DNA of 52,151 nt from Collinsella sp. Its GTDB lineage: Bacteria; Actinomycetota; Coriobacteriia; Coriobacteriales; Coriobacteriaceae. The stretch spans positions 1 through 52,151 of the forward strand of contig JAHAAK010000014.1 of the NCBI GenBank assembly GCA_018376905.1, written 5' to 3'. The position numbers and the translations under genes are program-made. The notes under the pieces were generated by a model. That model worked only from the letters and a program-made list of their open reading frames with translations. It had not been told where the DNA came from and searched no databases. Positions 52,149 to 52,151 of the stretch are shown one piece after another (the first letter of the stretch is position 1; each line of letters starts with the position of its first letter).

Positions 52149-52151
52149 TGC

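Overview
The window looks like a chromosomal segment of a high-GC, anaerobic gut actinobacterium of the class Coriobacteriia, most likely Collinsella or a close relative. This is an inference from GC-rich codon use, the PdxST plus MocR arrangement, a clade II type fused PurL, a lactate dehydrogenase with EtfAB, a reverse rubrerythrin and a DUF3516 helicase. No rRNA or tRNA gene was seen.

Layout. 1-3.4 kb: vitamin B6 synthesis (pdxST) with a divergent MocR-type regulator. 3.4-6.4 kb: an accessory patch with a complete IS256-family element (3501-5006, 8-bp target duplication), a nuclease-like gene, and two of three copies of a 119-bp palindromic repeat. 6.5-10 kb: reverse rubrerythrin, then an alcohol/aldehyde dehydrogenase operon. 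10.0-13.5 kb: a probable type I toxin ORF of 27 residues, a HIRAN protein, a phosphoesterase and a DUF2130 protein. 13.5-23.1 kb: DUF3516 helicase, TrmB, a methyltransferase, an XRE/membrane regulator coupled to a DUF4097 protein, Elp3 and a membrane-anchored spermidine-synthase-like protein. 23.1-28.8 kb: a three-gene operon of TerB-N/TerB-C protein, BrxD-like ATPase and Lhr-like helicase. 28.8-32.9 kb: a DUF554 membrane protein and a five-gene envelope operon containing a LAXTG sortase substrate. 33.2-36.9 kb: a lactate dehydrogenase-like flavoprotein with EtfB and a ferredoxin-fused EtfA, a predicted electron-confurcating complex. 36.9-48 kb: HD hydrolase, AzlCD, a KDG permease, a diguanylate cyclase, an EamA transporter, purL and a CPA2 antiporter. 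48-52.15 kb: a 62-bp-period palindrome array, then an AT-richer accessory end with a Fic protein and a Zn-ribbon/TPR plus TIR-like gene pair.

The parts most likely to hold an undescribed system are the TerB-BrxD-helicase operon, a BREX-like module without the other BREX genes, and the terminal TIR-like/Zn-ribbon pair beside Fic. The TIR-like gene's Shine-Dalgarno lies inside a 10-bp stem. Two repeat families also stand out: the 119-bp element, which supplies the stop codon and last three residues of two unrelated proteins, and the strictly periodic 62-bp hairpin array in the antiporter 3' UTR. All function calls come from reading motifs in the sequence; no database search was run.
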